A stretch of 64,000 nucleotides of DNA from Lepas anatifera (lineage: Eukaryota; Arthropoda; Thecostraca; Lepadidae): positions 230,654 through 294,653 of the forward strand of contig JAOTON010001055.1 in NCBI GenBank assembly GCA_034440635.1, read 5' to 3'. The notes below the pieces were generated by a model, which saw nothing but the letters and a program-made list of their open reading frames with translations, was not told the origin of the DNA and made no database searches. Shown here one piece after another: positions 1-10,973 of the stretch; the first letter of the stretch is position 1, and the number at the start of each line of letters is the position of its first letter. The position numbers and the translations under genes were made by a program.

Positions 1-553
1 GCGCGAGCACACACGAAAATACCCGTCCATTTCAGGTGGGCAGGAGGAAATCGCTATCATCTCCTCTTTCCTGCCAGGGCGCTCGGAAACTAACGCTCAA
101 TTAGCGCGATAAGCAGCATCTAAGGAATGTGTTTGTTGAATCATCTGTCTAGTCATTAATATCCATGTCTAACATTTATAGCCAACAGGTGTAAAATAAA
201 CATATCATCATTCTGCACATGAGAGGAATCATTTCCTACAGTGAACCCTTTTATATTTAGGAACCTGTGAATGGGTATCAACTAAGGTGGACGCCACGAC
301 CACAACAAACGAATCACAAGGCAATGAAATCGCTAACAGTCGTCATGCCTCTGCCTGGCAGGAAGGATTAAGTGTTGACTTCAGCATTACAATGACTATT
401 TAAGACAAAGTTAGAACGAATCATTTTCCAAACAACAATAAAAGCAGAAAAGCTAAAACGAAAATACATTGATAGAGCCCAAAAGGGTTCAAAACGAAAC
501 AAATAGTTTTGGACAAATTATCGCAACAAACAGTTGACAGCGGCAGCGGGCAC
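1..553. other. TAK1 intron (no feature seen)
   Basis: This stretch follows the donor of the leftmost TAK1 exon on the minus strand, so it should be intron. I looked for the TAK1 C-terminal coiled coil (TAB2/TAB3-binding region) on the minus strand and did not find it, so the last exons probably lie left of the window. No other gene or repeat is visible. Confidence 0.5.
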
Positions 554-678
554 CTTTTTGTGGTTCTCGTAGACCCGTCTGGACTCGGCGCAGCTGAGGT
601 CAGGCTTCACCGGCAGCAGGTCCGACTCAATCATCTCAAATATGTCGTCAAACACGGACTCGTCCTCCTGACCACCGC
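554..678 (-). CDS. Tak1: TAK1 (MAP3K7) exon, start of C-terminal region
   Basis: This 125-nt exon lies between an acceptor (TTTCAG, then GCGGTGG) and a donor (AAAAAG, then GTGCCC). It encodes about 41 residues, acidic at first (EDESVFDDIFEMIESD), then LLPVKPDLSC and ESRRVYENHKK. The spacing and sequence resemble the part of animal TAK1 that precedes the C-terminal coiled coil, where the vertebrate protein has a related LxPLxPxxxxxES...VFEQH pattern. That coiled coil binds TAB2/TAB3. The exon starts in phase 1, which matches the phase-1 end of the exon at 28478-28639, and it ends in phase 0. It is therefore placed in the same transcript across a roughly 27.8-kb intron, or with intervening exons that I could not confirm. 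Confidence is lower than for the kinase exons because this part of TAK1 diverges quickly. Confidence 0.7.
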
Positions 679-2279
679 CTGAAACACGGGAGAGGGCAGA
701 GTGAAGGAAGGCCGCGCCGGCACCGCCACGGCTGTACACATACAGCCGGAACATCACAACCAATAGAGGGAGTCACAGGTGCCTGCCATTCATGGGGATG
801 CAGTATCGAGACGTGATTCGCTCCAGAGGCGAACTCACAGATCGTTTTGCAAGCTTTGGGCTTTACTAAACTAGAGACAAAGGATAAAACCATAAGCCAC
901 GAGCCCGCAATTGCATCACCAAAACAAGTGGGACATCGCCTAAACTCTATCGGTGTTCATCTGACAATCAGTGCCACAGGCTTGCTCAGTTTTACACTAT
1001 CAATTCCGCAGGTTTTTGTTCGCTTCTCCCCGCAAAACACCAACAACACGTGCCACTGTGGTGCTGGAACAAAATCGGCGAGCTCTGAAGTCAGGCCAAA
1101 ACAAGAGGCGTGACTCAGGAGTGACGAAAGCGGCGCGTCTCTAGCCAGCAGCGGAACCACAATATGACAGCAAACCGTCAGCGGGCGCGCTCCCAGGCAG
1201 CGACGAAACACCGGTCCGGAGCCAACCCGATCTCAATCGCTTACACTGCGCGGCGCATCAAAAACAAGCCACACAGTCTGGTTTCACAAAGGTGACTGAC
1301 AAACCATACCGTATATTGGTATCAGACTAGGTTTAGAAAACAAACTCTGATTTTCCTACCAAAATGTCTCCATATTTCATCTCCGAAAACAATGGACTTG
1401 GTGGCTGCGTTCCCTGCTGGCGACGGCATTTAACAGGTGCGGCGCCGACGGCGCGGAATACTCCGACAAACAACCGCCTCCGCGGCCCGCGCCTCCAGCT
1501 AGCCGGCCTATCAGCTGATTCATTACGGGCGTCCGGGCTTCACGCAGCACTCGTAAGCTGCGGACCGAAGCGTGGGTGTCAGCGGCGTACACCGCGCAGG
1601 TAGGCAGGGGCAGAGGCCCGGCAACGGAGACAAACAGCAACAAGGTACTGCACGCCACAGTCAGAGGTAGCTCCAGACCAGGAATCGACACATGTCGCCT
1701 GTTTGGCAAGATCAATTCACAGATAAGCAATTCGCCGGTTTGACGTCCAACATTTGTTTGTTTGAAATGGGTGGTTTAATGCAGTGTTCGACCGGATGAC
1801 GGTGTCCCGCTGCTGGCTGCTGACACCATCACTGACCGCCCAGCACAGAACGAGGGGTTTACATCGAATTACAACACCACTGGGCTAGAGCCTGTTAGAA
1901 TCAGCAGTCATATAGAAAAAAAGGAAGATTGGAAGGTAACCACGTTGAAATTTCCGTATCTTGGACGTACAAATCCAGCACTCGGTGACTACATGAAATG
2001 ACCCAGCGCCCAGAGGACCTCTTCCAGCTCTTCCACAAATTCCAATGACAAGTGGAGTGACTAAAAGCAATCAATCCTCTTTTCCACCTGAAGGTCACAA
2101 CTCTTCCACCAGAAGGTTCACAGCGTTCCAAATGAGGTAAAAATAGCACAAGGCATAACGTCAACCAGCTGTCGCAGCCAAAGTCAGGTGCACAGTAGCG
2201 TCAGAAGCTGAGGGAAGATCACAGGCGGCGTTGTTTTCACCTCTGCCCGCCGGCGGCTAGGTATCCCCACACGCTTTGT

Positions 2280-2311
<32 letters not shown>

Positions 2312-2944
2312 CACACTCACCGTTACCATGAACCGTTTGTCTTTCAGCCACAGGTTCCGGCAGGTAAGTACTTCCACCCACGGCACGGGCTCTTGCAGGT
2401 GAAGCCTGCACCGTGCACGCCGCCGCGGGTCGAGCCCTGCGGCCAGCCGCTACACCGGGGAACACACTGCACTGTTCGACGGGGTTGACTTTGTAAGCAA
2501 TAAATGGGAAAACAAACTAAATTTTTTAAACAAAATCAACTGGTTGCGTCTCTGAAGATGGGGGCAAAGCCCCCGTCCCCACTTCTAGAGCTGGAGGGGA
2601 GGAGGGGGAGGGGTGGGGGTACTGTCTCCCACTTACCACGTTTTTGTCATTAACCTTCGTCCTACCGAGAGAGCGTCGAGTCGAGCCTCTCCATGTATTT
2701 CTTATCGTGGACGTCGTGGACATTTTTATCGTTTTTCGTGTTAGTAATGTCGCCCTAGATATATGAACCCAGTTAAATTTCATATATTCTATCTCACCAA
2801 GTCTAGGTCACCAGTTCTCAGGTCCTGTGTAGAGCAAGACCAGTCAGAAGCAAAGCTATGGCGTCCAAAGTTTGGTCCATGCAAAGCAAAGTTATGGCTT
2901 CAATCGCTCAACATTTTTTCGTCTGTATTCTCAAAAAGGTGACA
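679..2944. other. TAK1 intron, mostly featureless
   Basis: I see no protein similarity or RNA gene here. Apart from a TG microsatellite at about 2276-2311, nothing can be supported. The open frames present are short and lack family similarity. Confidence 0.5.
2276..2311. repeat. (TG)n microsatellite
   Basis: A nearly pure TG dinucleotide run of about 36 bp with one TTT interruption near its left end. Confidence 0.95.
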
Positions 2945-3771
2945 TTAACACGCGCATTGACGGGGGCGGGTACCCGCCCCTCGGGTTTTTCGGAAATAAC
3001 ATAAAAACGCGGTGGCGCGTAGCGCCACTGTACTTGGCACACCTTTGTCTCTTCTTCTTACAACTTTTGTGAAAATGTTAAGGTTAGGTCATCTCAGGTC
3101 AGGTCACCAGTACAGGTCAAGTGACCTGACCTAAAAAAAGTTTAAGACAGCATAAGTCGGAACAGGGTTGTCCGATTGTCACTCATATGGCATAATGGTC
3201 CCACCGAGTTCTCTAGAACAGGTTCCGGTATTTTTGATATCGATGGCCTAAGGTCAGGTACAAGCCACGACCTCTCCATTGGAAATACATGGGAAAAAAT
3301 GGTTTTAACTGAATAACTTAATAACGGATGGTGATAGAGCGTTTCTTTTACCTGTGTTAGACTCGCCTTGTCTTTGTAGTTCTAATGGTATGCATTTTAC
3401 CTAATTTGACCCTGACCTGACCTCAGGTCAGGTCAAATCCTTGACTTGACCTAGCAAGGTCATATTGTATATCATTCGATTCGGCTTACTGCGAAGATTC
3501 ATACAATTCACGTTGTTTTGCTCTATCTTTACTTGTCCAGATGTTATGACCAAAAACCTTCATTTACATGCTATCCCTATGACGGCATGCTTTGACCTTA
3601 AATATGACCTGAAAAATGGTCCAAATATTTTCGATGGGGAAGTGGATGCGCTACCCAACGCTGTTTATCGTTTTTTGCTACCTAGCGTGGTTCTCGAGAT
3701 CTTATAAGGGGGGCGGGTACCCGCCCCTGCCAAAGCGAAGTTGGCTCAGACCCCGTCAATGCGCGTGTTAA
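2945..3771. mobile_element. Non-autonomous TTAA-flanked DNA transposon, copy 1
   Basis: The element is bounded by TTAA on both sides (2945-2948 and 3768-3771), as expected for a 4-bp TTAA target duplication. Its ends are inverted repeats beginning CACGCGCATTGACGGGG. Near each end there is also a self-complementary GGGGCGGGTACCCGCCCC block. The roughly 820-bp interior is rich in AGGTC/GACCT motifs and has no credible protein. A second copy in the opposite orientation lies at 51774-52628 and matches along its whole length. The interior also shares a roughly 35-bp stretch (tagcaaggtcat ... cattcgatt) with the terminal repeats of the large transposon at 55812. The TTAA site is used by the piggyBac and Kolobok superfamilies; I cannot choose between them from the ends alone. 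Confidence 0.85.
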
Positions 3772-4916
3772 GTTGCCCTGTGGGTTCCGCACAAGTCAAT
3801 TGTGGTTACTAAGCCTCAAAAGCTGTGGTGTCGTGACACTTGATGGGGACGAGTATGTTGATAAGATTGTTGATATGCCTTCTGATGCGTCTAAACGATA
3901 CCCAGTATATGAATCAGGACCTGAAACAATGTTAAAGACCAAGAGAAGGCTTAGCACTCACATAGCTAGCCTCGCTTATTTGCATCCAAAATTACGCAAA
4001 CATACCTAACTCTCGCCAAAAATGTCTGAGCAAGAGATCCTTATGTCCGCTCATTAACGGTTCTGACTAACTTATGATTGGAGGCGGATTAGCCGCTTTT
4101 GGAGACTCCCAAAATATTTCGCAAGCCAATCAAACGTCACACGTCACATAAGCTAAGTCATCGGTTGGATGCCTTATGTTTTCGCACTTCTCTACGTCCA
4201 CGAAGTTTGGTCCATGCATGCGGCTGAAGTAACAGAGTAGGCAGACAACACCAGTGCCGGCCACACCAGCGCATTCCTGACACGGCTTCAGGTTCGCACA
4301 CGTTGGGCCCGCACGCCGTTACGGCATGGTCACACGCCGCGTGGAGCCAGCTCCCTGTGAACCGTGGCTGGCTGCTGCTGAGTCATGGGCGGCACGGTCA
4401 CCTCGGTCACCGACCAGGCCCAGCCGCCTTCAGACGACCGCCGCTCCGCTAAATCTCACCCACGGGTCACGCCGGTGCCGCCCCATCGGCGGCATTCGCG
4501 GAACTGGGCTTAAAGCTAGCGAGAGCCAGATCAGACATCGCGATATCGTATCAAAATACCACAGACAAGATCACACGGATCCGCCCTGAGCACATGTCTG
4601 GGAACCGTGCTAATGCCTTTGAGCTTTTTCTGACCGGCTGCACAAATATTCAGCGCGACAAAGACGCGATAACGGACGAGGCGGCCTCCGACCGGCTGCA
4701 CCAGCCCTCTCCAACGGACCAATCATTAGGTACTCGCCAAAGACATCGGAAAGACCCACTGAGGAAGCATCGCAGGCTCAGCGAATCAGAGACCGGTCAC
4801 GGGACCAAAATATATTTAAAATTTGAACCTAACGGGAATGATTGTTATTTATGCTCTAATGTCACTAGGAATGGGAGTGTGGACAGAAGAAGAGATTAAG
4901 AATTTGAGACGAGGCT
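3772..4916. other. TAK1 intron, no feature seen
   Basis: Neither strand shows a recognisable protein, RNA or repeat. A short phrase near 4196-4216 (acgaagtttggtccatgca) resembles sequence just left of the transposon at 2945, so a small dispersed duplication is possible. Confidence 0.45.
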
Positions 4917-4919
4917 CCA

Positions 4920-5013
4920 CCAGTCTGTCAGCTGAATTCAGTCATATGCGTCAGTCTGTCAGCTGAATTCAGTCAGATGCGTCAGTCTGTCAGCTGAATT
5001 CAGTCAGACGCGT
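4920..5013. repeat. 31-bp tandem repeat, three copies
   Basis: Three nearly identical head-to-tail copies of a 31-bp unit containing CAGCTGAATTCAGTCAG, differing at one or two positions. Confidence 0.9.
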
Positions 5014-6269
5014 CAGTCAGTCAAATAACCGAGGGGAGCTAGCACCACAGGGTGGCGAGGCCAGCCAATAAAGCGCGGCACTTCCTACACCGTCTGGTGC
5101 ACAGCCACCGAGGACCAGACAGTTGAATGACGTATGCACAGCAGGTATTGATATCGGTGAAGGAGATATTGACCAGAAGCCTAAGAAAAATCAAACATAT
5201 GAAACGTGGGAATGGCCAAAACGTTTCTCCTCTGCCCTATCGATTACATGTTGAACGCACCCTACTCCCTCTGTCATTCTGCGCAATGGCTCATTAAAAC
5301 GCATGGTCGACTTCCAAAAAGGACAGTTACTCATGACAGCTCCATGACAATTTCAGTCTCATAATTGGACTTTGAGTCGAGGCATTGTGCCCTTACAGAC
5401 AATTACCAGCCTTTGGCTTTCCCCACACAAGCTTTCAAGAAGTGGACAATTCGAAAGCTGGTCTGGGTGCTCATTATCTACTTAAAATAAATTAGCCTCA
5501 CGTCCAGCCCGAAACCAGCAGCAGACTTCACGACCAACAGGACATGCCCGATGTGCCCGTTACAGGGACCAATGTATCTCACTAAACCTCTGGGCTTTAC
5601 CGACGCACCGCCAGCTCAGTACGGTGTGGTTAACTTGTCAGCCGTCATGGTCCCGAGGGTAACCCGTATTTGGCCCACCAGGACATAAGCCCCGGGCCAG
5701 TAAATCAGACAGGAGACGCACCATCACTGAACCATGCAGGCCCGTACAGAACACTCGCGTATTCCCGAGTCAGCTCCGACTTCGCACAGATAGCGGCATG
5801 GAGGACACTGGGCCGGCAGGTGAAACATCTGAGCCACGCTCCGAGTTGCAGTCAGCTGGGATTTGGCTGTGCGTCGGCAGCCGGAGCCACAGGGTGACAG
5901 CTTTAGTGCGCGGCGACGGCCCAGGCAAACATCCGGCAGAAGACGGCCCTCACCACGCCCCGCGGCGGCTTGGCAACGCCTCGTCAGCGCTAACAAACAA
6001 CATCGTCACATTTTCACCCGCACTCAGGTTTTTCTGGCAGCGCCCCTGAGTCGGCAGTGATTAACGGCGGCCCTGTTCCGGGTCCGGTGCCGGCGTCCCG
6101 GCTCTTCTGCGCCGCCGGTTCCTGTGTGGCAGCAGCCGGCTCCAAGAGCAACAGCACTGAACGTCGCTTCTCCGAACCAACAGGTGGCGCCAATGAGTGG
6201 CGCCTGCCAGCCGACATCTCCGCGCAACGCCCTTCAGCTAGATACGACAGAAATAATGGTAAAAGCTAG
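5014..6269. other. TAK1 intron, no feature seen
   Basis: Moderately GC-rich sequence. I find no gene, RNA or obvious repeat in it. Confidence 0.45.
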
Positions 6270-6412
6270 CGTTTAATGACAAACTGCTGGGGTCATATAG
6301 CGTCCCTCACCCCCCTGTGAGGCATTGGGATAGTGTACTTATTCAAAGAACCTGTCGGCCTTGAACCCAGACCTGTCGCTCAGCACTTACCACTAAACTA
6401 CTACCAAGTGGA
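6270..6412 (-). mobile_element. tRNA-derived SINE-like repeat, copy 1
   Basis: On the minus strand, reading leftward from about 6412, there is a pol III A-box-like stretch (TAGTGGTAAGTG at about 6383-6395) and then a B box (GGGTTCAAGGCC at about 6357-6370). The spacing fits a tRNA gene, but the sequence cannot fold the acceptor stem of a true tRNA. The tail downstream of the B box resembles the tail of the repeat at 20850-21002, with a shared ending of the type GACG(C)(T/C)ATATGACC. Two similar copies argue for a SINE family. Confidence 0.6.
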
Positions 6413-8049
6413 GAGTTTAGTGGAATCGTTCACTGTTATTCTAGTCACGTGACTCAAATGTCAATCAGGTAGAACTGCTGGAAGCCTTCTTTTCTTTCAG
6501 CAATGGGGGTCTCCCATTAACATTTGGAAAAGCTCAACGCGAATAGTCCATTCAATCTCCACGTCTCAAAGAAGTAAAAACTTGGGTTTAAACAGCCCAG
6601 GGAATATAAAATCTGTATTTCCCTAACATGATTTAAGCTGTTAAAGCACCTCCAAACGCTCTGGGCAATGCAACTAAACCACCAGTCCCATGTGATGACG
6701 TGTGACGATGCTCCACAGTGTCGCATCAACTCTTTCCACCAATACCCCAAGCCGCTGAGATCTCGATTTAAAATGCCGCGACATTCCGCAGACTGAAAGC
6801 CTTAAACACGATCCCGTGTGTGTGTGTTGGTGTTTTAGGGCGCTTCGGCTGCCAGGGCCATATAGCGCGCCTATCAGATCAGTTTAGTCTAGTCTTGGAT
6901 TAAACTTTGTTGTTGGTGTCACGCTTCCTACGGGCAGCTAAAAATGGTCCAGACTCGGGCTCTGTCGCCCACTCAAACCCTGTATGGGCTGTAAATGATG
7001 TGGAAACCTATCTCAGTCAGGTACAATAAAACGCGGTTAAAGTATGTTGTTGGGTGGTTACCAAGAATCTCCGCCATCGTTTGTCCAAAGAGGAAGCGGT
7101 TACGCACTTCGCGTAGCCCTGCACAGACATCAGTGACTGAGAGAACGTGCTCGACGCTCAGTCTTGCGCCACAACGGGTGCAGGTGTTTGGTGCGGTGCC
7201 ACAAAAAACGGTCCCGGGGTATAGGAGAGGTCTACAGGTAATGTTAATCCCACAATCCTACGGTCTCGGGTTCGAATCTCGCCGCTCAGTCGCTAACTCC
7301 CCCGCGCGCAGCGACGTTGGAACCGACCACAGCGGACAAATATCGAAGTAGGCAGGTCCAAAGTCTCCAACTTTCTATCAAAGCGCCTCCGCCATACTAC
7401 ATGAACAATCAATCTCACTTAGATTTCGCTTACAGGTATTACATTACATTACATTATTACAGGTACAGGTAGTTTTCTAAATCATTATAAATAGTGTTTA
7501 TCATATTGGCGGATATCATACCTGGACTAAATATCGGTAAGCGCTGCATACTATCAACGACTTAAAATGACCACCTGCGAGTGATGTGAAAAGCGATTTC
7601 ATTGGCAAATGAATTCTTTCAGGCGGCTGACCATTGGAACCCAAACAGTATACATTGTCCCATAATGGTGTGGCAATCCATGGGTGCATACCAAGATTCG
7701 ATGCACTCTCTTCCAATCGTCTTCAAATGGCGGTGAATGAAAACGGGTAGGCGGAATACCAAACACCAGTTAACATTGAAAGGGTCGATGTTTCGGGACA
7801 AACAATCTATTCATGATAAACAGCTGGAAACGAATGCAAATTTTGCAATGCATTTTTGCCTGTTCCGTATCGGATACGAGGATTGCCCAACCAAGAAAGG
7901 CCAGTTCCGGGACTTTTGACCTTTACCGCCGACACTCCCAACAAAATGATTGATTTTTAGGCTTCGCCGAGATCCGCCGGTGTCCAACAGATCTTTGTTT
8001 TGCCATTCCAACAAAAACAGCTCCTGGCTCATGGCCGTTTTGCACGTCT
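6413..8049. other. TAK1 intron; possible pol III B box near 7260
   Basis: No protein-coding similarity is seen. At about 7264-7280 on the plus strand there is a B-box-like GGGTTCGAATCTC, preceded by a weak A-box candidate; this could be a decayed SINE or tRNA relic. A short ACATT pentamer run lies at about 7439-7455. Confidence 0.35.
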
Positions 8050-8700
8050 TCAATTCTCGGTACAGGTCAAGACAGCTTTCGCAGAACGGCAAGAGCGGCC
8101 GGTGTGGACGTGACACAATTTCCACCGATGTAGCTCAGCAGCGGGGCCGTCCCAGAAGCGGAGACCGCGCCAGTCACCAGCACACACGCACCTGAGGAGA
8201 CGCGGCTCTGGTAGCACTTCCACAGCTTGATGGCCATGCTGGAGGAGCTGAGCGACACCGAGGAGGAGGAGGCGGAGCGGCGCTCGTCCTGCGACTCCCG
8301 GCTGCGGTCCCAGCGCCGCCGCCGCTCCCGCTCTCTGTCCCGCTCCATCGTCGACTGCGACGCAACACCACCACCACCAGCAACGGCTCCGATCGCCGGT
8401 CACGACGGCGGCACAGAGCAAAGACGCTGCTGGTTACAGCTGCGTGGCTGTGACGGAGACTTGGCGGGGCTGCTCTGACACCGCACCTCACTGACCAGCC
8501 CGACTAGCGGCAGGTACATCCGCGCGCTGCCGCCGCCGCCATTCACCGTCACCGACTGGGCCGTCTCCGCCGCCGCCTCCGCCGCGCGGTCCGGGACCGG
8601 ACTTCCCAATGGCTCAGCCGGTCGGCGCTGCTGGAGCACCTCGCACCGACGGCTGGCGAAGAGACCACCGCCGCCGACACAGACACCGCAGTAACGTGAT
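8050..8700. other. GC-rich, CpG-rich block
   Basis: The base composition is much richer in G, C and CpG than in the flanking intron, with many GCCGCC runs. It contains the possible exon at 8192-8348. It could be a CpG-rich promoter, a GC-rich exon with its 5' untranslated region, or simple GC-rich repeat. Confidence 0.4.
8192..8348 (-). CDS. Possible exon, unrecognised (Arg/Ser-rich)
   Basis: On the minus strand an ATG at 8348 opens a frame of about 52 codons that runs into a good donor (CTCCTCAG, then GTGCGTG) at 8192/8191, ending in phase 1. The peptide begins with a run of alternating Arg, Asp and Glu, passes through a serine block and ends MAIKLWKCYQSRVSS. I do not recognise it. It could be the first coding exon of another minus-strand gene with a GC-rich promoter. 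It could also be an extra TAK1 exon: its phase-1 end matches the phase-1 start of the exon at 554-678, but no convincing in-phase acceptor is seen. The opposite strand is also open here because of the low complexity, so coding potential alone proves little. Confidence 0.3.
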
Positions 8701-9051
8701 GGATGAGTGGTGCCGGCCTGGAATCCAAATTACACGTGCTGAGTTAACACGTTCAGCTGCACGCCAATGATACTGTTCTTAGTTTCACGGAGCTGGATCA
8801 ACAATCCGGCATCCTAATAAAGTCTCGCTAAGGCCAGATGCTTTCGTTGGAGAATCCGTTCATCCCAAATTTGGCGAGCAGTTAGTGAGTTGACACGGCT
8901 CCTGGGCCCGCCTCTGAGTCCGCTGCCCCGTCATCCGCCGACGCTGCCCAGTCCACGTAAAAATAGGCGCCGTGCATTCGTGCCGGTCAGCGTCGCCTCG
9001 ACCGCGCGCGCCGCCGCCGCGGCAGAGAGACGTCTGCCGACCTGGGAGCTT
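8701..9051. other. TAK1 intron, no feature seen
   Basis: A spacer between the GC-rich block and the 26-bp array. Nothing recognisable. Confidence 0.4.
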
Positions 9052-9995
9052 GGCCGCCGTGGCAGACCTCAGAACACTGCCGCTGTGGCAGACCTGAGAA
9101 CACTGCCGCCGTGGCAGACCTGAGAACACTGCCGCCGTGGCAGACCTGAGAACACTGCCACCGTGGCAGACCTGAGAACACTGCCACCGTGGCAGACCTG
9201 AGAACACTGCCGCCGCGGCAGACCTGAAAACACTGCCGCCGTGGCAGACCTGAGAACACTGCCACCGTGGCAGACCTGAGAACACTGCCACCGTGGCAGA
9301 CCTGAGAACACTGACACCGTGGCAGACCTGAGCACACTGCCTCCGTGGCAGAGCTGAGAAATTTGTCGCCGTGGCAGACCTGAGAACACTGCCGCCGTGG
9401 CAAACCTGATAAAAATGTCGCCGCGGCAGAACTGAGAACACTGCCACCGTGGCAGACCTGAGAACACTGACACCGTGGAAGAGCTGAGCACACTGCTACC
9501 GTGGCAGACCTGAGAAAAATGTCGCCCTGGCAGACCTGAGAACACTGCCGCCGTGGCAAACCTGATAAAAATGTCGCCGCGGCAGACCTGAGAACACTGC
9601 CACCGTGGTAGACCTGAGAACACTGACACCGTGGAAGAGCTGAGCACACTGCCACCGTGGCAGACCTGAGAAAAATGTCGCCCTGGCAGACCTGAGAACA
9701 CTGCCACCGTGGTAAACCTCATAAAAATGTCGCCGTGGCAGACCTGAGAACACTGCCACCGTGGCAGACCTGAGAACAGTGAAGCCATGGTAGACCTGAG
9801 AGCACTGCCGCCGTGTGGCAGACCTGAGAACACTGTCACTGTGGCAGAGCTGAGAACAATAACATCGTGGCAGAACTGAGAACACTCGCTGTGGGCGACC
9901 TGAGAACACTCGCTGTGGCAGACCTGAGAACACTAGCTCGGCAGACCTGAGAACACTAGCTGTGGCCGACCTGAGAACATTCGCTGTGGCCGACC
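9052..9995. repeat. 26-bp minisatellite, about 36 copies
   Basis: A head-to-tail array of a 26-bp unit (gcCGCCGTGGCAGACCTGAG plus aacact). Unit variants carry AAAAATGTCG or CACACTG in place of the usual end. Between about 9465 and 9750 variant units recur with a period near 156 bp (six units), so there is some higher-order order. The right end (about 9890-9995) is diverged and irregular. On the minus strand each unit reads TGTTCTCAG followed by GTCTGCC, which resembles a 3' splice site. Long open frames through it arise because 26 bp lacks stops in several frames; I do not call a protein. Confidence 0.93.
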
Positions 9996-10832
9996 TGATA
10001 ACCTAAGCATACGACTGTCGCTGTCAAAAGTAAGCTCGCCTGAACGGAGCATCCGAAATAGGCCCGGGGAGGAAGATAGTTTCTAGAGCACAGTGACCAG
10101 CGTTGCCCCGAGGACACGGCTTACGGCGCTGCCTAAACAATACAGCCCTCAGCACTGCCCAGAGCACATACGCATGTCGCTAGACACGGCTGTGCCGAGT
10201 TGCAGGCTTGGTGGTCTGGAACGACCGCTTATAGGGGACCAACGAGTTTTGTCAGACTTACGAACTGACCCATAATGGACCCGTTTCTGAGTTCTCTCAC
10301 GCACAGCAGGAGTGGGACAAAATCTAGCCGCGTACGTGTTTTGCACGCATTTAAAAATCGAAGCCAGTTGGAGCTGTGACGTTTTACAGTCTTCGTGCAG
10401 ATCCACAGCCCATCCCCGTAAAAATATGAGTCTCCGAACCCGAAAGCGAACACTTTGAGGCCCAAAAACGCCGCAATTCCTGCAACAGCATTACTATGAA
10501 CTGGCACTGTTAACATTTTATTTTCTTGGAACTTACGCCAAATGCAGATCAAGCGTATTTATACCCGCCAACCGGGTGACTAATACCTGGGCATGCACAG
10601 CTGCAGAGCTCATTGCGGTGGGCGGACGCGCCCCTCATCCCCACAGCGTGTAATTCTCGACGTTCGCCCACTGCGCGTGGTGAGCACCCAAATACCCAAT
10701 ACTAAGCTTACTCCAAAACATGGAAGCCACTTCAGGGTAGTTATGATACACAGACAAAATAAAGACGCTTTTAAAGTAAGTAGTGATGTGAATCTTTTCG
10801 GTGCTTTTTCCGGGGCCAACAAGAAGAAAGGC
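9996..10832. other. TAK1 intron, no feature seen
   Basis: Unique sequence without recognisable genes, up to the start of the ribosomal protein S28 relic. Confidence 0.4.
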
Positions 10833-10973
10833 ACGGATAAGTCGGTGCGGCTGGCGGGAGTGACCAAGGTGCTGGGCCCCACCGGCTCTCAGGGACAGTG
10901 TACCCAGGCGCGTGTGGAGTTCATGGACGAGACCAACCGCGCCATCATCCGCAACGTCAAGGGCCCCGCGCGG
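10833..10973 (+). pseudogene. RpS28: Ribosomal protein S28 (eS28) retrocopy, truncated
   Basis: The plus-strand peptide contains [24 protein letters not shown] and IIRNVKGPA, an unmistakable match to the small 40S subunit protein eS28. The match starts where the initiator should be, but the codon is ACG (10833-10835) instead of ATG. It stops after about 47 residues of the family's usual 64-69, losing the C-terminal acidic/arginine tail. Arg-to-Gly and Arg-to-Pro changes hit normally conserved positions. It is intronless and antisense inside a TAK1 intron, so it is most simply a truncated processed copy. The reading frame runs on into unrelated residues, which I do not treat as coding. Confidence 0.88.

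Noticed and set aside
8860..9933. Several overlapping cysteine- and arginine-rich frames on the minus strand of the 26-bp array
   Set aside because: Three shifted frames give the same repeating peptide because 26 is not divisible by three. There is no unique sequence, and no splice or start context.
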